Below are positions 26,502 to 35,969 of a stretch of DNA of 64,000 nt, in pieces. This DNA is from Saccharothrix ecbatanensis (GTDB lineage: Bacteria; Actinomycetota; Actinomycetes; Mycobacteriales; Pseudonocardiaceae). The stretch covers positions 124,001 through 188,000 of the forward strand of contig NZ_JACHMO010000001.1 in the NCBI RefSeq assembly GCF_014205015.1, read 5' to 3'. A program made the translations under genes and the position numbers. A model generated the notes under the pieces. The model did no database searches. It had not been told where the DNA came from and saw nothing but the letters and a program-made list of their open reading frames with translations. Positions within the stretch are counted from its first letter, which is position 1, and each line of letters starts with the position of its first letter.

Positions 26502-27620
26502 ATGAGGACAGGACGGTCCGGCGTTCCGGCGGGTGTGTGGGATTGGGCGATCGCCGTCGGCGTGGCGGCCACGCTGCTCGTCGCCGGGCTGTCCGGGGAC
26601 CACCCCGCCGACCCGGTCGGCTATGCGCTGTTGGTGGCCGGCGGACTGGCGTTGGCCGCACGCCGTCACGCTCCGGTCCTCGTCCTGGCCGTGACCGGGC
26701 TGTGCGCGGTGGGCTACCAGGCGGTCGGTTTCGACGTGGCCGCCGTCGCGTTCCTGTTCGCCGTGTACGCCTCCGTGCGGGCGGGCCACCACGTCGTCAC
26801 GATCGTGGCCGCTGTGATGATGTTGGCCGCGCTGCCGTTCGCGGGTCTTGTGGTGGGACAGGACATGCCCGTCGGCGAGGCGCTCGTGCAAGCCCGGGGT
26901 GCTCTCGAAATCGCTTGGCTGGTCGCGGCCGGCGCGGCGGGTGAGGCGCTGCGGCAGGCCGAACGGCGGGCGGACGAAGCCGAGCGCACCAAGGAGGAGA
27001 CCGCGCGGCGTCGCGCCAACGAGGAACGGCTGCACATCGCGCGAGAGCTGCACGATTCCCTCACCCACCAGATCTCGATCATCAAGGTGCAGGCCGGAGT
27101 CGCCGTCCACCTGGCCCGCAAGCGCGGTGAACAGGTGCCGGAGGCGTTGCTGGCGATCGAGGAGGCCGGTCGTGAGGCGACCAGGGAACTGCGCGCGACC
27201 CTGGAGGCGCTGCGCGATGACGGCACGACACCGCCGCACGGGCTCGCGCACGTGCCGGAACTGGTGGAACGGGCCCGCACGACCGGCCTGGACGCGACCC
27301 TGACGATCGACGGGCAACGGCAGGACGTGCCGGCCGCGGTGGACCGGACCGCCTACCGGATCGTGCAGGAGTCGCTGACCAACATCACCCGGCACGCCTC
27401 CGCCGCCACGGCGTCCGTCCGGATCGACTACCGGCCGGAGGCCCTCGCCATCCGGGTGGACGACGACGGCAAGGCCACACCGGACACCGTCGCGTTGCCC
27501 GGTGTCGGCCTGCTCGGGATGCGCGAACGCGTCAACGCTCTCGGCGGTCGCCTGCGGGCGGAACCACGCGGCGAGGGCGGCTTCACCGTCCACGCCGAAC
27601 TCCCGGTGGACCGGCAGTGA
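26502..27620 (+). CDS. sensor histidine kinase (NarL/DesK-like, HisKA_3)
   Basis: A 372-residue membrane sensor kinase. Four to five membrane helices (residues ~10-145) are followed by a short coiled coil and the HisKA_3 dimerisation domain with the phospho-acceptor His184 (ARELHDSLTHQI). A HATPase_c domain with VQESLTNITRHA (N box) and GVGLLGMRERV (G box) completes it. There is no separate extracellular sensor domain, so it probably senses a membrane-related signal. The ATG lies just after TTACGGT, so the transcript may be nearly leaderless. The downstream response regulator overlaps it by four bases and is its partner. Confidence 0.92.
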   Translation: MRTGRSGVPAGVWDWAIAVGVAATLLVAGLSGDHPADPVGYALLVAGGLALAARRHAPVLVLAVTGLCAVGYQAVGFDVAAVAFLFAVYASVRAGHHVVTIVAAVMMLAALPFAGLVVGQDMPVGEALVQARGALEIAWLVAAGAAGEALRQAERRADEAERTKEETARRRANEERLHIARELHDSLTHQISIIKVQAGVAVHLARKRGEQVPEALLAIEEAGREATRELRATLEALRDDGTTPPHGLAHVPELVERARTTGLDATLTIDGQRQDVPAAVDRTAYRIVQESLTNITRHASAATASVRIDYRPEALAIRVDDDGKATPDTVALPGVGLLGMRERVNALGGRLRAEPRGEGGFTVHAELPVDRQ

Positions 27621-28273
27621 TCCGCGTCCTGCTGGTGGACGACCAGCCGCTCCTGCGCAGCGGGTTCCGTGCGCTCCTCGACGTCGAGGACGACATCGAG
27701 GTGGTGGCCGAGGCCGCGGACGGGAAGGAAGGGCTGGCGCTCGCCCGGGAACACCTGCCGGACATCGCGCTCATCGACATCCAGATGCCGGTGATGGACG
27801 GCATCGAGGCGACCCGGCGCATCGCCGAGGACCCGGCGCTGGCCGGGGTGCACGTCGTCATCCTGACCAACTACGGCTTCGACGAACACGTGTTCAACGC
27901 GTTGCGAGCCGGGGCCGCGGGGTTCCTCGTCAAGGACATCGAACCGGAGGACTTCCTGCACGCCGTACGGGTGGCCGCGCGCGGTGACGCGTTGCTCGCG
28001 CCGTCGATCACCCGCAAGCTGATCGACCGTTACGTGAGCGAGCCGCTCCACGTGGACGCGGACGTCGGCGGGCTGACCAACCGTGAACGGGAGGCCGTCG
28101 TGCTGGTCGCGCGCGGCCTGTCCAACGACGAGATCGCCGACCGCATGGTGATCAGCCCGTTGACCGCCAAGACCCACGTCAACCGGGCCATGACCAAGCT
28201 CCACGCCCGTGACCGCGCGCAACTCGTGGTGCTCGCGTACGAATCGGGTCTGGTGTCGCCGCGCAACCGTTGA
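27617..28273 (+). CDS. LuxR/NarL-family response regulator
   Basis: A 218-residue response regulator. The receiver domain (about 1-120) has the phospho-acceptor Asp54 (IALIDIQMPVMDG) and the conserved Lys in FLVKDIEP. The LuxR helix-turn-helix (about 150-210) reads LTNREREAVVLVARGLSNDE and continues with the recognition helix TAKTHVNRAMTKL. Its GTG overlaps the kinase stop (GTGA). The stop codon lies in the first copy of a 15-bp tandem repeat (see 28261-28320). Confidence 0.93.
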   Translation: MIRVLLVDDQPLLRSGFRALLDVEDDIEVVAEAADGKEGLALAREHLPDIALIDIQMPVMDGIEATRRIAEDPALAGVHVVILTNYGFDEHVFNALRAGAAGFLVKDIEPEDFLHAVRVAARGDALLAPSITRKLIDRYVSEPLHVDADVGGLTNREREAVVLVARGLSNDEIADRMVISPLTAKTHVNRAMTKLHARDRAQLVVLAYESGLVSPRNR

Positions 28274-28320
28274 CCGCGCAACCGTTGACCGCGCAACCGT
28301 TGACTGCGCGGCCGTCGACT
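28261..28320. repeat. 15-bp tandem repeat (4 copies) spanning the stop codon
   Basis: GCGCAACCGTTGACC occurs at 28261-28275 and 28276-28290, then with one change at 28291-28305, and degenerately at 28306-28320. The first copy contains the response regulator's last codons and TGA. Because 15 is a multiple of three, the next two copies repeat the TGA in the same frame. Confidence 0.9.
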
Positions 28321-28495
28321 CAGAAGTCCCAGCGCGTGGCGCCGTACGGCTCCGAGACCAGCCAGCCGCCCGAGCGGTAGTGGAAGCCAGCGCCGTCCCC
28401 GATTGACGGTCCCGCTTTCGAGGCATCGACACCGGGACCATTCGGTTGAAAACTCAGTGCCCAGGGCAGGCTTCGCCCAACGGAAAGAGTCGATC

Positions 28496-30769
28496 GTGTC
28501 TCGTTCAACGATATTGGTGGCGCTGGACAACAGCACGGGTGGTCTGGTGTCACGAGACCAACTCGAACGGATCTGCGATCAGTTGCGCGAGGAGGACCAC
28601 GAAGTCGTCTGGGCGCGCACCGCGGAAGACGCGCTGGCGTTGACGCAGAGCCGGGCCGACCTGTCGGCCGCGCTGGTGTCCTGGGACCTCGACTCCCCGG
28701 AGACCGTCCTCAGGGCGCTGATGGGCCGCTTCACGAAGCTCCCCGTGTTCCTCGTGACCACCGCGACCTCCGTCGACGACCTGCCGCTCTGGGTGTCCGA
28801 AGTGGTCTCCGGCTACGTCTGGTTGCTGGAGGACACCCCGGATTTCGTCGCCGGCCGGATCGGGGTCGCGGCACGCCGGTACCTCGACGGCGTGCTGCCC
28901 CCGTTCTTCCGGGAGATGCGCCGCTTCGAAGACACGCACGAGTACTCGTGGCACACCCCCGCGCACGCCGGCGGGGTGGCGTTCCTCAAGTCACCGGTCG
29001 GGCGGGCGTTCTTCGACTACTACGGCGAGCGGCTGTTCCGCACCGACCTGTCGATCTCCGTCGCCGAGCTGGGGTCGCTGTTCGAGCACTCGGGCCCCAT
29101 CGGGGACGCCGAGCGCAACGCCGCCCGGATCTTCGGCGCGGACCTCACCTACTTCGTGCTGCACGGCGACTCCACAGCCGACCGGATCGCCTGCCACGCG
29201 AGCGTCGCCACCGACGAACTCGTCCTGGTGGACCGCAACTGCCACAAAGCGATCTACCACGGCCTGACGATCACCGGCGGCCGACCGGTCTACCTGGTGC
29301 CCACGCGCAACGGCTACGGGCTCATGGGTCCGATCCCGCCGGCCGCGATGAAGGCCGAGGCCGTCGCGGAGCAGGTGCGCCGCAGCCCGTTCGCGGAAGG
29401 CGCGGCGAGCCCGGACCCGGTGTACGCCGTGATCACCAACTCGACCTACGACGGGCTGTGCTACGACGCCGTCCGCGTCGCCGAACTGCTCGGCGCCACC
29501 GTGCCACGCCTGCACCTGGACGAAGCGTGGTTCGCGTACGGCCGGTTCAACCCCCTCTACGCCCGCCGCTACGGGATGTCGGTCGACGCCGACGCCCTCC
29601 CCGACGACGTGCGGCCGACGGTCTTCTCCACCCAGTCCACGCACAAGCTGCTGGCCGCCATGTCGCAGAGCGCGATGGTGCACGTCAAGAACGCGCCGAG
29701 GTCGCCGGTCGACCACCGGCAGTTCAACGAGACGTTCATGATGCACGCCACCACCTCCCCGCTGTACCCGATGATCGCGGGCCTCGACGTCGCCGCCGCG
29801 ATGATGGACGGCCCAGGCGGCCGGTGGCTCACCGACGAGGCCATCACCGAGGCCATCCGCTTCCGCCAGGCGGTGGTGCGGCTGGGCAGGCGGATCAAGG
29901 ACGCCGGCGACCGGGCCGACTGGTTCTTCGGCGCCTGGCAGCCGGACGAGGTCACCGATCCCGCCACCGGTCAGGTGTACTCCTTCGCCGACGCCCCGCT
30001 CGACCTGCTCCGCACCGAGCCCCGCTGCTGGACGCTGGAGCCCGGCGGGGAGTGGCACGGCTTCGAGGGCATGGAGGACGGCTTCTGCCTGCTCGACCCG
30101 ATCAAGGTCTCGATCACCTGTCCCGGCGTGGACGCGCTCGGCAACGTCGGCGGCATGGGGATACCGGCCCGGATTCTCACCATGTACCTGGAGACGCGCG
30201 GGATCGTGGTGGAGAAGACCGACGCGTACACGTGCCTGATCCTGTTCTCGATGGGCATCACCAAGGGCAAGTGGGGCACGCTGCTCGACGCGTTGCTGGA
30301 CTTCAAGTCCCTGTACGACTCCGCCGCCACCGTCGCCGACGTCCTGCCGGGCCTGCTGAAGGAGCACCCCGACCGCTACCAGGGCCTCGCCTTGCCCGCG
30401 CTGTGCGACCAGATGCACAACCAGATCGGCAAGAGCGAGCTGACCTCGTTGCTGGACGAGGCTTTCACGCACCCGACACCGGCCGTGTTCACGCCCGCGC
30501 AGACCTACCAGCGCCTCATCCGCGGCGGCACCGAGCCGGTCCGGCTGGCCGACATCGCCGGCCGCACCGTGGCGACCATGGTCGTCACCACCCCGCCGGG
30601 GATCCCGGTCCTCATGCCCGGCGAGAGCACCGGTGAGGCGAACGGTCCCGTGCTGCGGTACCTGCACGCGCTGGAGACGTTCGACCGGGAGTTCCCCGGC
30701 TTCCCCAGCGAGACCCACGGTGTGGCCAGGGATTCGGCCGGTGACTACTGGATCGCCTGCCTGCGTTGA
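28496..30769 (+). CDS. Orn/Lys/Arg decarboxylase family protein (PLP)
   Basis: A 757-residue pyridoxal-phosphate amino-acid decarboxylase of the large biodegradative type, which produces a polyamine or diamine from arginine, lysine or ornithine. The N-terminal ~125 residues are the response-regulator-like wing domain (ILVALDNSTGG...). The PLP domain shows HTPAHAGG, the aspartate/histidine region LHLDEAWFAYGRF, and the Schiff-base Lys384 in QSTHKLLAAMSQ. The C-terminal domain includes CPGVDALGNVGGMGIPA. The GTG is chosen over a 5' in-frame extension because GGAAAGAG precedes it. It is monocistronic; its stop lies in a 17-bp tandem repeat. The exact substrate cannot be fixed from sequence. Confidence 0.88.
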   Translation: MSRSTILVALDNSTGGLVSRDQLERICDQLREEDHEVVWARTAEDALALTQSRADLSAALVSWDLDSPETVLRALMGRFTKLPVFLVTTATSVDDLPLWVSEVVSGYVWLLEDTPDFVAGRIGVAARRYLDGVLPPFFREMRRFEDTHEYSWHTPAHAGGVAFLKSPVGRAFFDYYGERLFRTDLSISVAELGSLFEHSGPIGDAERNAARIFGADLTYFVLHGDSTADRIACHASVATDELVLVDRNCHKAIYHGLTITGGRPVYLVPTRNGYGLMGPIPPAAMKAEAVAEQVRRSPFAEGAASPDPVYAVITNSTYDGLCYDAVRVAELLGATVPRLHLDEAWFAYGRFNPLYARRYGMSVDADALPDDVRPTVFSTQSTHKLLAAMSQSAMVHVKNAPRSPVDHRQFNETFMMHATTSPLYPMIAGLDVAAAMMDGPGGRWLTDEAITEAIRFRQAVVRLGRRIKDAGDRADWFFGAWQPDEVTDPATGQVYSFADAPLDLLRTEPRCWTLEPGGEWHGFEGMEDGFCLLDPIKVSITCPGVDALGNVGGMGIPARILTMYLETRGIVVEKTDAYTCLILFSMGITKGKWGTLLDALLDFKSLYDSAATVADVLPGLLKEHPDRYQGLALPALCDQMHNQIGKSELTSLLDEAFTHPTPAVFTPAQTYQRLIRGGTEPVRLADIAGRTVATMVVTTPPGIPVLMPGESTGEANGPVLRYLHALETFDREFPGFPSETHGVARDSAGDYWIACLR

Positions 30770-30821
30770 CCGCCTGCCCGCGTTGACGGCCTGCCCGCGT
30801 TGGACGCCTGCGTGCGTCAGG
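30755..30821. repeat. 17-bp tandem repeat (3-4 copies) spanning the stop codon
   Basis: GCCTGCCTGCGTTGACC (30755-30771) contains the decarboxylase stop. GCCTGCCCGCGTTGACG (30772-30788), GCCTGCCCGCGTTGGAC (30789-30805) and a decayed fourth copy follow. It fills the gap to the convergent DUF2867 gene. Confidence 0.85.
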
Positions 30822-30832
30822 CGGCGGCGCGC

Positions 30833-31435
30833 TCAGACGGCGGCGTCGCGTTCGCGCCAGGCGCGTTCCCACCGCCGGGTCAGCATCGGGTAGATGACGA
30901 TGTACCGGAAGGGAGCGATGGCGGCCATGTAGATCCGTCCGAACCTGCCGTTGGGCTTGACGAGGACGGTCATCCGCAGTTCGTGGTCGCCGTCCTTCCC
31001 CTCCGCCCAACCGAGGTGCATCACGGTGTGCACGGTCTTGTTCGCCAGTTCGCGGGCGGACTCGTTGTGGAGTTCGTAGACCGCCTTGAGCGGCATGACG
31101 GCGGAGTCGTGGCCGCGTGGAGCGTCGCGGAGGTCTTCGGGCATGTGGTCGCGGAGCGAGGCGACCCGGTCACCGAAGCCGTCCGACGGTTTGTCCCAGC
31201 CCATGAGCGCACCGAGCTTCCAGCGTGCCGTGAACAGGAACCGCACCGGCCAGGACTGCTTCGCGATGCTGCCGCCCGCCCGCATCGCGGCGAGCATCAC
31301 CGGGAAGTCGTCCGGTCCGGCGCCCGGCGTGCGGAACGCCCACGCGTCCTCGACCCGGAAGTCGTCGTCGGTGATCTCGTGGATGCGCCACGGCATTTCC
31401 GTGTACGTCGTCGTGTCGAGTTTCGTCATGGTCAT
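30833..31435 (-). CDS. DUF2867 domain protein
   Basis: A 200-residue protein of the DUF2867 family, a fold related to SRPBCC/START-like ligand-binding proteins and often seen beside short-chain oxidoreductases. Recognisable segments are WRIHEITDDDFRVEDAWAF near the N-terminus, SWPVRFLFTARWKLGALMGW in the middle and GRIYMAAIAPFRYIVIYP near the end. The start overlaps the stop of the FAH-MBL gene (ATGA), so the two are translated together and probably work in one pathway. Function unknown. Confidence 0.8.
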   Translation of the reverse strand: MTMTKLDTTTYTEMPWRIHEITDDDFRVEDAWAFRTPGAGPDDFPVMLAAMRAGGSIAKQSWPVRFLFTARWKLGALMGWDKPSDGFGDRVASLRDHMPEDLRDAPRGHDSAVMPLKAVYELHNESARELANKTVHTVMHLGWAEGKDGDHELRMTVLVKPNGRFGRIYMAAIAPFRYIVIYPMLTRRWERAWRERDAAV

Positions 31436-33366
31436 TCGCCTCGTTCGGTGTCCCATTCGGCCATCAGGGTGAGCAGATCGGTCTGCGCCAACGCGGCCAG
31501 GTCCGGGTCGAGTTCACGGTAGCGCTGGTAGATGTTGACCACGATCCGTTCGGGGTCCAGCCAGGTGGCGTACTCGGCCAGGTCGACGGTCGCGGCGGCC
31601 TCGCGGAAGGGCAGGCCCTTGGCGTGGGCGGCATCGGCCTGATCGATGACGTGGGTCAGGTAGCCGCGGACCGCGCGGATGCCGTCGGCGTCGGTGATCG
31701 GACCGTGGCCGGGCACGACGGTGTGCGCCTCCAACGCCAGCATGGTGTCGCACGCGGCGATCCAGTTGGCGATCGGCCCCTCCCACACGATCGGGGTGCA
31801 GCCGATGAAGAGCAGGTCCCCGGCGAACAGCACGCCCGCGTCCGGGATGTGCACGACCGAGTCGGCGGACGTGTGTGCAGGTCCGAGGTTCAGCACGCGC
31901 ACCTCGCGGCCACCGATGTCCAGGGTGAGATCGCGGTCGAACGTGGTGTCCGGCATCCGCAGCTGGATCCCGGTGAACTCGAACCGGCCGAAGCGTTCCC
32001 GCATGAACGGGCCGAGCGTCGGACCCATGTCGGCCAGCGAAACGGCGGCCAGCATGTCGGGCGGGATCTCGCGGTGCATCTGCTCGGCGGTGTCCGCCGC
32101 GGCGATGATGCGGACGGCGTCGTCGAGCAGTTGGTTGCCGTGGGTGTGGTCGCCGTTGGCGTGGGTGAGCACGGCGTGGGTCAGCGGGTTCCGGTCGGTG
32201 ATCGGCTTCATCGCGTCGAGCATCTCGCCCGTCAGGAGCAGGTCGAAGAGGGTGTCCACGAGCAGCGCGGCACCCTTGCCCGCGACCAGTCCGGCGTTGC
32301 TCCATCCCAAACCGCCGTCGGGGAGCAGCCAGGCCCACACGTCCGGGCCGATCTCGTGCAGGCCCTTGGTGAACGGGAGTGGCGACTTCGCCGGGTTCAC
32401 GCGGTGCCGTGGTGGTGTGGCGTCGGGGTTGTGCCGGGCGGCGATCCGGTGCGGGGTGGGCGTGGCGACGATGGTCTGCCGGACCTCGCCCAGGCCCTGG
32501 ACCCGGAGTTCGACCACGTCGCCGGGCTTCAGCCAGCCGCGGAACGAGGGCAGGTCGTGGAGGGAGAAGTGCTCGATCAGGCAGCACGTCGGCACCGTGC
32601 CCGACCCGAACACGTCACCCGGCACCAGTTCGACGCCGCGTGAGGCGTACGAGATCACTTCGCCGAACGTCCAGTCCATGGTGTCGGTGTTGCCGCGGCC
32701 GACGCGCTCGCCGTTGACGGTCGCCTCGACGCTGAGGGTGAGCCTGCCGTCACGCCGGGGGAGTTCGTCGGGCGTCACCAGGTACGGGCCGAGGGTGGTC
32801 GCGGAGTCCTTGCCCTTGGCCTGGCCGATGGCCAGGCCCGACTCGCGCATCTGGAGGTCACGGGCGGACCAGTCGTTGTAGATCGTGTAGCCGATGATCG
32901 AGCGCTCGGCCTCGTCGGGCGTCAGGTCGCTGCCGCCGACGCCGATCACCGCGCCGATCTCCAGTTCGAAGTCCCACCACGAGCTGCCCGGCGCGATCGG
33001 CACCGGCTCGTACGGGCCGAGCACCGTCGACGGGCAGGCGAAGTAGAAGGCGGGGATGGCGTACCAGGTGTCCTTCAGCTTCCGGCCCACGCCCATCACC
33101 TCCTGGCAGTTCCGCATGTGCTCCAGGAAGCACAGGGAATCGCGGATGGACGGTGGCCGGGGGATCGGCGCGCGCAGCGTCACGTCGGCCAGCCGCACCA
33201 CCTCGTGCGGGTGCGCCACCGCGCTGTCGCCCGCCGCCTGGAGGCCGTCCGCGCCCCGTCCGACCAGCTCGATCAGCTCCGCACCGGGTGCCAGCGCATA
33301 GACGTCGTCGCCTTGGACGAGACCGACCCGATCGCCCTGGTCGGAGCGGTAAGTGACCCACTTCAT
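31432..33366 (-). CDS. FAH-family hydrolase fused to a metallo-beta-lactamase-fold hydrolase
   Basis: A 644-residue two-domain protein. Residues ~1-330 are a fumarylacetoacetate hydrolase-type domain (hydrolase, decarboxylase or isomerase acting on a beta-diketo acid) with metal ligands in WWDFELEIGAVIG and YNDWSARD, and the GSGTVPTCC segment. A linker of ~25 residues (ARHNPDATPPRHRVNP) leads to a metallo-beta-lactamase domain (~355-640) with metal-binding HANGDHTHGN, HTSADS, GD and GHG motifs. The two domains are normally separate proteins. The frame is continuous, with no internal stop or shift seen. The ATG follows a G-rich ribosome site. It is divergent from the TetR gene and coupled to DUF2867, suggesting a TetR-controlled catabolic step on an aromatic or keto-acid intermediate. 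Confidence 0.85.
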   Translation of the reverse strand: MKWVTYRSDQGDRVGLVQGDDVYALAPGAELIELVGRGADGLQAAGDSAVAHPHEVVRLADVTLRAPIPRPPSIRDSLCFLEHMRNCQEVMGVGRKLKDTWYAIPAFYFACPSTVLGPYEPVPIAPGSSWWDFELEIGAVIGVGGSDLTPDEAERSIIGYTIYNDWSARDLQMRESGLAIGQAKGKDSATTLGPYLVTPDELPRRDGRLTLSVEATVNGERVGRGNTDTMDWTFGEVISYASRGVELVPGDVFGSGTVPTCCLIEHFSLHDLPSFRGWLKPGDVVELRVQGLGEVRQTIVATPTPHRIAARHNPDATPPRHRVNPAKSPLPFTKGLHEIGPDVWAWLLPDGGLGWSNAGLVAGKGAALLVDTLFDLLLTGEMLDAMKPITDRNPLTHAVLTHANGDHTHGNQLLDDAVRIIAAADTAEQMHREIPPDMLAAVSLADMGPTLGPFMRERFGRFEFTGIQLRMPDTTFDRDLTLDIGGREVRVLNLGPAHTSADSVVHIPDAGVLFAGDLLFIGCTPIVWEGPIANWIAACDTMLALEAHTVVPGHGPITDADGIRAVRGYLTHVIDQADAAHAKGLPFREAAATVDLAEYATWLDPERIVVNIYQRYRELDPDLAALAQTDLLTLMAEWDTERGE

Positions 33367-33383
33367 GCGCACCCCCGGCGGTT

Positions 33384-33401
33384 CTATGTTGGCTGACATA
33401 G
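33384..33401. promoter_or_regulatory. TetR-type operator in the divergent promoter
   Basis: CTATGT (33384-33389) is inverted as ACATAG (33396-33401) around TGGCTG, between the FAH-MBL start and the TetR start. The placement suits self-regulation and control of the FAH-MBL-DUF2867 operon. Confidence 0.6.
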
Positions 33402-33455
33402 GGAGTGTTGCATAGTCAGTGACCTGACGGGTAGCCAGGGATAGACTCGCCGACT

Positions 33456-34043
33456 GTGACGACTTCACGGGCCACTCGGCGGGCGGAGACGACCCAGGAG
33501 AGCCGCCGGCTCCTGATCGCCGCGGCCACCGACCTGTTCGCCGAGCGTGGTTACCGGCAGACGACGTTCGAGGACATCGCGGCCAGGTCGGGGGTGAGCC
33601 GCGGTTCGATCCCGTGGCACTTCGGCAACAAGGAAGGGCTGCTGGCGGCGGTCGTGGAGCAGGTGGTGGAGCAGCTCAGGGTCGATGCGGACGCGCTGGA
33701 ACCCGGCTCGGTCGACCAGGCGCTGGACCGGCTCGTGGAGTTCACGCGGAGTCCGTCGACCAGGCTCTTCGTCACGCTGCTGGCCGAGGCGGTGGAGCCG
33801 GATTCGCCGCCGCACAAGCGGTACGGCGACCTGCACCGGGCGTTGCGCGACCAGGTGCGGGCCAAGGTCGAGGAGGTCGACCTGCCGGACGGGGTCGGCG
33901 CGGAGGAGCTGAGCACCGTCCTGCTCGGCGCGATCATGGGCATCCACCTCCAGTGGCGCATCGCACCGGACGCCGTCGACCTGGAACGCACCTACTCGAC
34001 GGTCGGTGCGCTGCTGCGCTCGGTCATGCCGTTCGGATCATGA
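33456..34043 (+). CDS. TetR-family regulator
   Basis: A 195-residue regulator with an N-terminal helix-turn-helix (LIAAATDLFAERGYRQTTFE, then IAARSGVSRGSIPWHFGNKEGL) and an all-helical ligand-binding domain. It is divergent from the FAH-MBL operon with a palindromic site between them, which makes it the likely local repressor. The HEAT-repeat gene overlaps its stop codon (ATGA). The GTG start fits the domain start. Confidence 0.9.
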   Translation: MTTSRATRRAETTQESRRLLIAAATDLFAERGYRQTTFEDIAARSGVSRGSIPWHFGNKEGLLAAVVEQVVEQLRVDADALEPGSVDQALDRLVEFTRSPSTRLFVTLLAEAVEPDSPPHKRYGDLHRALRDQVRAKVEEVDLPDGVGAEELSTVLLGAIMGIHLQWRIAPDAVDLERTYSTVGALLRSVMPFGS

Positions 34044-35956
34044 CCGTCGTCTGGTCGGAGTTGGAGCACAACTACGGCGACGCGTCGGACATTCCGGAGT
34101 TGCTGCGCGGGTGTGCGAGCCAGGACGCCGAGGTGGCGGGTCGGGCGCTCTACGAGGTGTCCAACAACCTGTACCACCAGGGTGGTTGGGTGTGCTCGGC
34201 CGCTTCAGCCGCGTTGCCGTTCCTGATCGACCTGGCCGCAGGCGGGGCCGCGCACCACCGTCCTCACGTGGTCGAGGTGATCGGCCGGCTGGCCCGCGAG
34301 GCCGTCGCGGTGGAGCCCCGGTTCGTGGACCCGGCGTGGCAGCCCGCGTTGGACGCCATGAGGCCGCGGTTGCTCGCACTGCTGGACGACCCGGACCCGG
34401 AGGTGCGTCGGGAGGCGACGCTCATGCTCTCCGACGGCGTCCGACACCCGGAGTCGGTGGAGGCGCTGCGCCGCAGGTGGAGCGCGGAGACCGACCGGAC
34501 GACCCGGTGCGACCTCGTGCGGGCGTTCGGTGTGGTGCTCACGTGGGCGCCGGACGAGTCGCTGCGCGCCGAGCTGGTCGCGCTGCTCAGCGGTGACGAC
34601 CTCCAACTGTGCCTCGCCGCCGTGCACGCGCTGGCCGAGTCCGACCCCGCCGTCGCGCCGCCGCACGTCGACATGCTGGTGCGGGCAGTCCTTGACCCCG
34701 ACGCCGCGCTCTGGCGGGACTCCGCGTGGATCGGTGGCGCGCTCGTCCGCACCACGGGCGACTTGCTGGCCGTCGACCCGGTCGCCGCCACCGCGTTCGC
34801 CATCGGGATCAGCCAGGACAGAGAGGTCGACGGGCGGGTGGCGAGCCTGGGGCAGGCGGGCAGCGTGTTGTCCGAGTGGCGCACCGCGACGGGCGCGATC
34901 CTGCCGCTCGTCGGTCGCCGCTTGCACGATGACACCCCCGAGGTCCGCTATCGGGCGGCGGCTCTGCTCGCGTGCCTTGGGCTCGACGCGAAGCCCTACG
35001 CCGACCACCTCGCGGCGCTTGCCGCCGACCCGGCCATCCGAAACTCCCGCCGCGTGACCACCGTCGGCGACGCGGCGGTGTGGGCACTGGCCCGCCAGGA
35101 CGACCCCCGCTGCCTACCCGGCCTGGTCGAACGGCTGTCCGGCGACCGACTCGGCTTCGGCACCGCCGGCGCCTACCACGGGCGGCTCCCGCACCTGATC
35201 ATGCAGCCCGCCATCCACGAAGTGCTGATCCCGTTGCGCCGGCACGTCGACGTCCTGCTGGACGCGGTCACCGCACGCCTCGCAACGGCCCGCGAGGACG
35301 ACGTGCTCGGGTGGACCCTGTGCGATGTCGTCGCGGCGTGGGGCCCGGCGGCCGAGGCAGCCCTCCCGGCTGTCGCCCGCCTCCTCCACGGCGAACGTTC
35401 GCTGCCCCGGGCCGCCAAGGCCATCGGCGCGATCGGCCCACCCGCCGCCGACGCCGCGAAAGCACTGCGGAACAACACAACGGAACCCACCGCGGCGTGG
35501 GCGTTGTGGCGGACCGGCGCGGACCCGGACTTCGGCATAGAAACCTTGGTGCACCACGTAGCCGAAGGCCGCGGCTACCACAACGCCATCGCACTCCTGG
35601 CCGAGCTGGGACCCCAAGCCGCCGCCTCCACCGACCACCTCCGCGACCTGACCCGTTCCGACAACGACTGGACCCGCGTAGAGGCCGCACACGCCCTATG
35701 GCGCGTCACCGAAGACCCAACCGCCCCCATAACAACCCTGACCGACCTCGCCGAGCCGCTGTCCACCGGCGACTGCCTCCCCGTCCGCATCGCCGCCCTC
35801 CGCTACCTCGCGGACATCGGCGCGTCCACCGAACGCGTGACAACGCTGGCCCGAGCCATCCTCGACAACCCGCGCCGGATCGCCTACTCCGGCGGTTGGC
35901 ACACGTTCGCCGAGGACGAGGAGATCCGAGCGGCAGCGACCCGGCTGCTCAGCTGA
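34040..35956 (+). CDS. HEAT-repeat protein
   Basis: A 638-residue all-helical solenoid protein. Recurrent pairs of helices with D/P-x-VR and AAxAL patterns are seen throughout (LLDDPDPEVRREATLMLSD, RLHDDTPEVRYRAAALLACLG, AWGPAAEAALPAVARLLHG, WTRVEAAHALWRVTEDP). There are no catalytic motifs and no signal peptide. Such proteins act as scaffolds or as modifying-enzyme partners. It overlaps the TetR gene by four bases and is probably co-translated, but a link to the TetR-controlled pathway is uncertain. Confidence 0.75.
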   Translation: MTVVWSELEHNYGDASDIPELLRGCASQDAEVAGRALYEVSNNLYHQGGWVCSAASAALPFLIDLAAGGAAHHRPHVVEVIGRLAREAVAVEPRFVDPAWQPALDAMRPRLLALLDDPDPEVRREATLMLSDGVRHPESVEALRRRWSAETDRTTRCDLVRAFGVVLTWAPDESLRAELVALLSGDDLQLCLAAVHALAESDPAVAPPHVDMLVRAVLDPDAALWRDSAWIGGALVRTTGDLLAVDPVAATAFAIGISQDREVDGRVASLGQAGSVLSEWRTATGAILPLVGRRLHDDTPEVRYRAAALLACLGLDAKPYADHLAALAADPAIRNSRRVTTVGDAAVWALARQDDPRCLPGLVERLSGDRLGFGTAGAYHGRLPHLIMQPAIHEVLIPLRRHVDVLLDAVTARLATAREDDVLGWTLCDVVAAWGPAAEAALPAVARLLHGERSLPRAAKAIGAIGPPAADAAKALRNNTTEPTAAWALWRTGADPDFGIETLVHHVAEGRGYHNAIALLAELGPQAAASTDHLRDLTRSDNDWTRVEAAHALWRVTEDPTAPITTLTDLAEPLSTGDCLPVRIAALRYLADIGASTERVTTLARAILDNPRRIAYSGGWHTFAEDEEIRAAATRLLS

Positions 35957-35969
35957 CTTCGGACACGGT

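Noticed and set aside
25926..27593. A 555-residue minus-strand protein including DUF6223
   Set aside because: The upstream part is antisense to the histidine kinase; only the last 120 codons after a good ribosome site are supported.
28261..28320. Short regular repeats that could suggest a CRISPR array
   Set aside because: Units are 14-17 bp, directly adjacent without spacers, and no cas genes are present.
28320..28397. Minus-strand frame ending GFHYRSGGWLVSEPYGATRWDF-like sequence (shown in part), possibly a gene remnant
   Set aside because: It reads like a protein C-terminus, but no start, ribosome site or family could be recognised and it overlaps the tandem repeat and decarboxylase leader.
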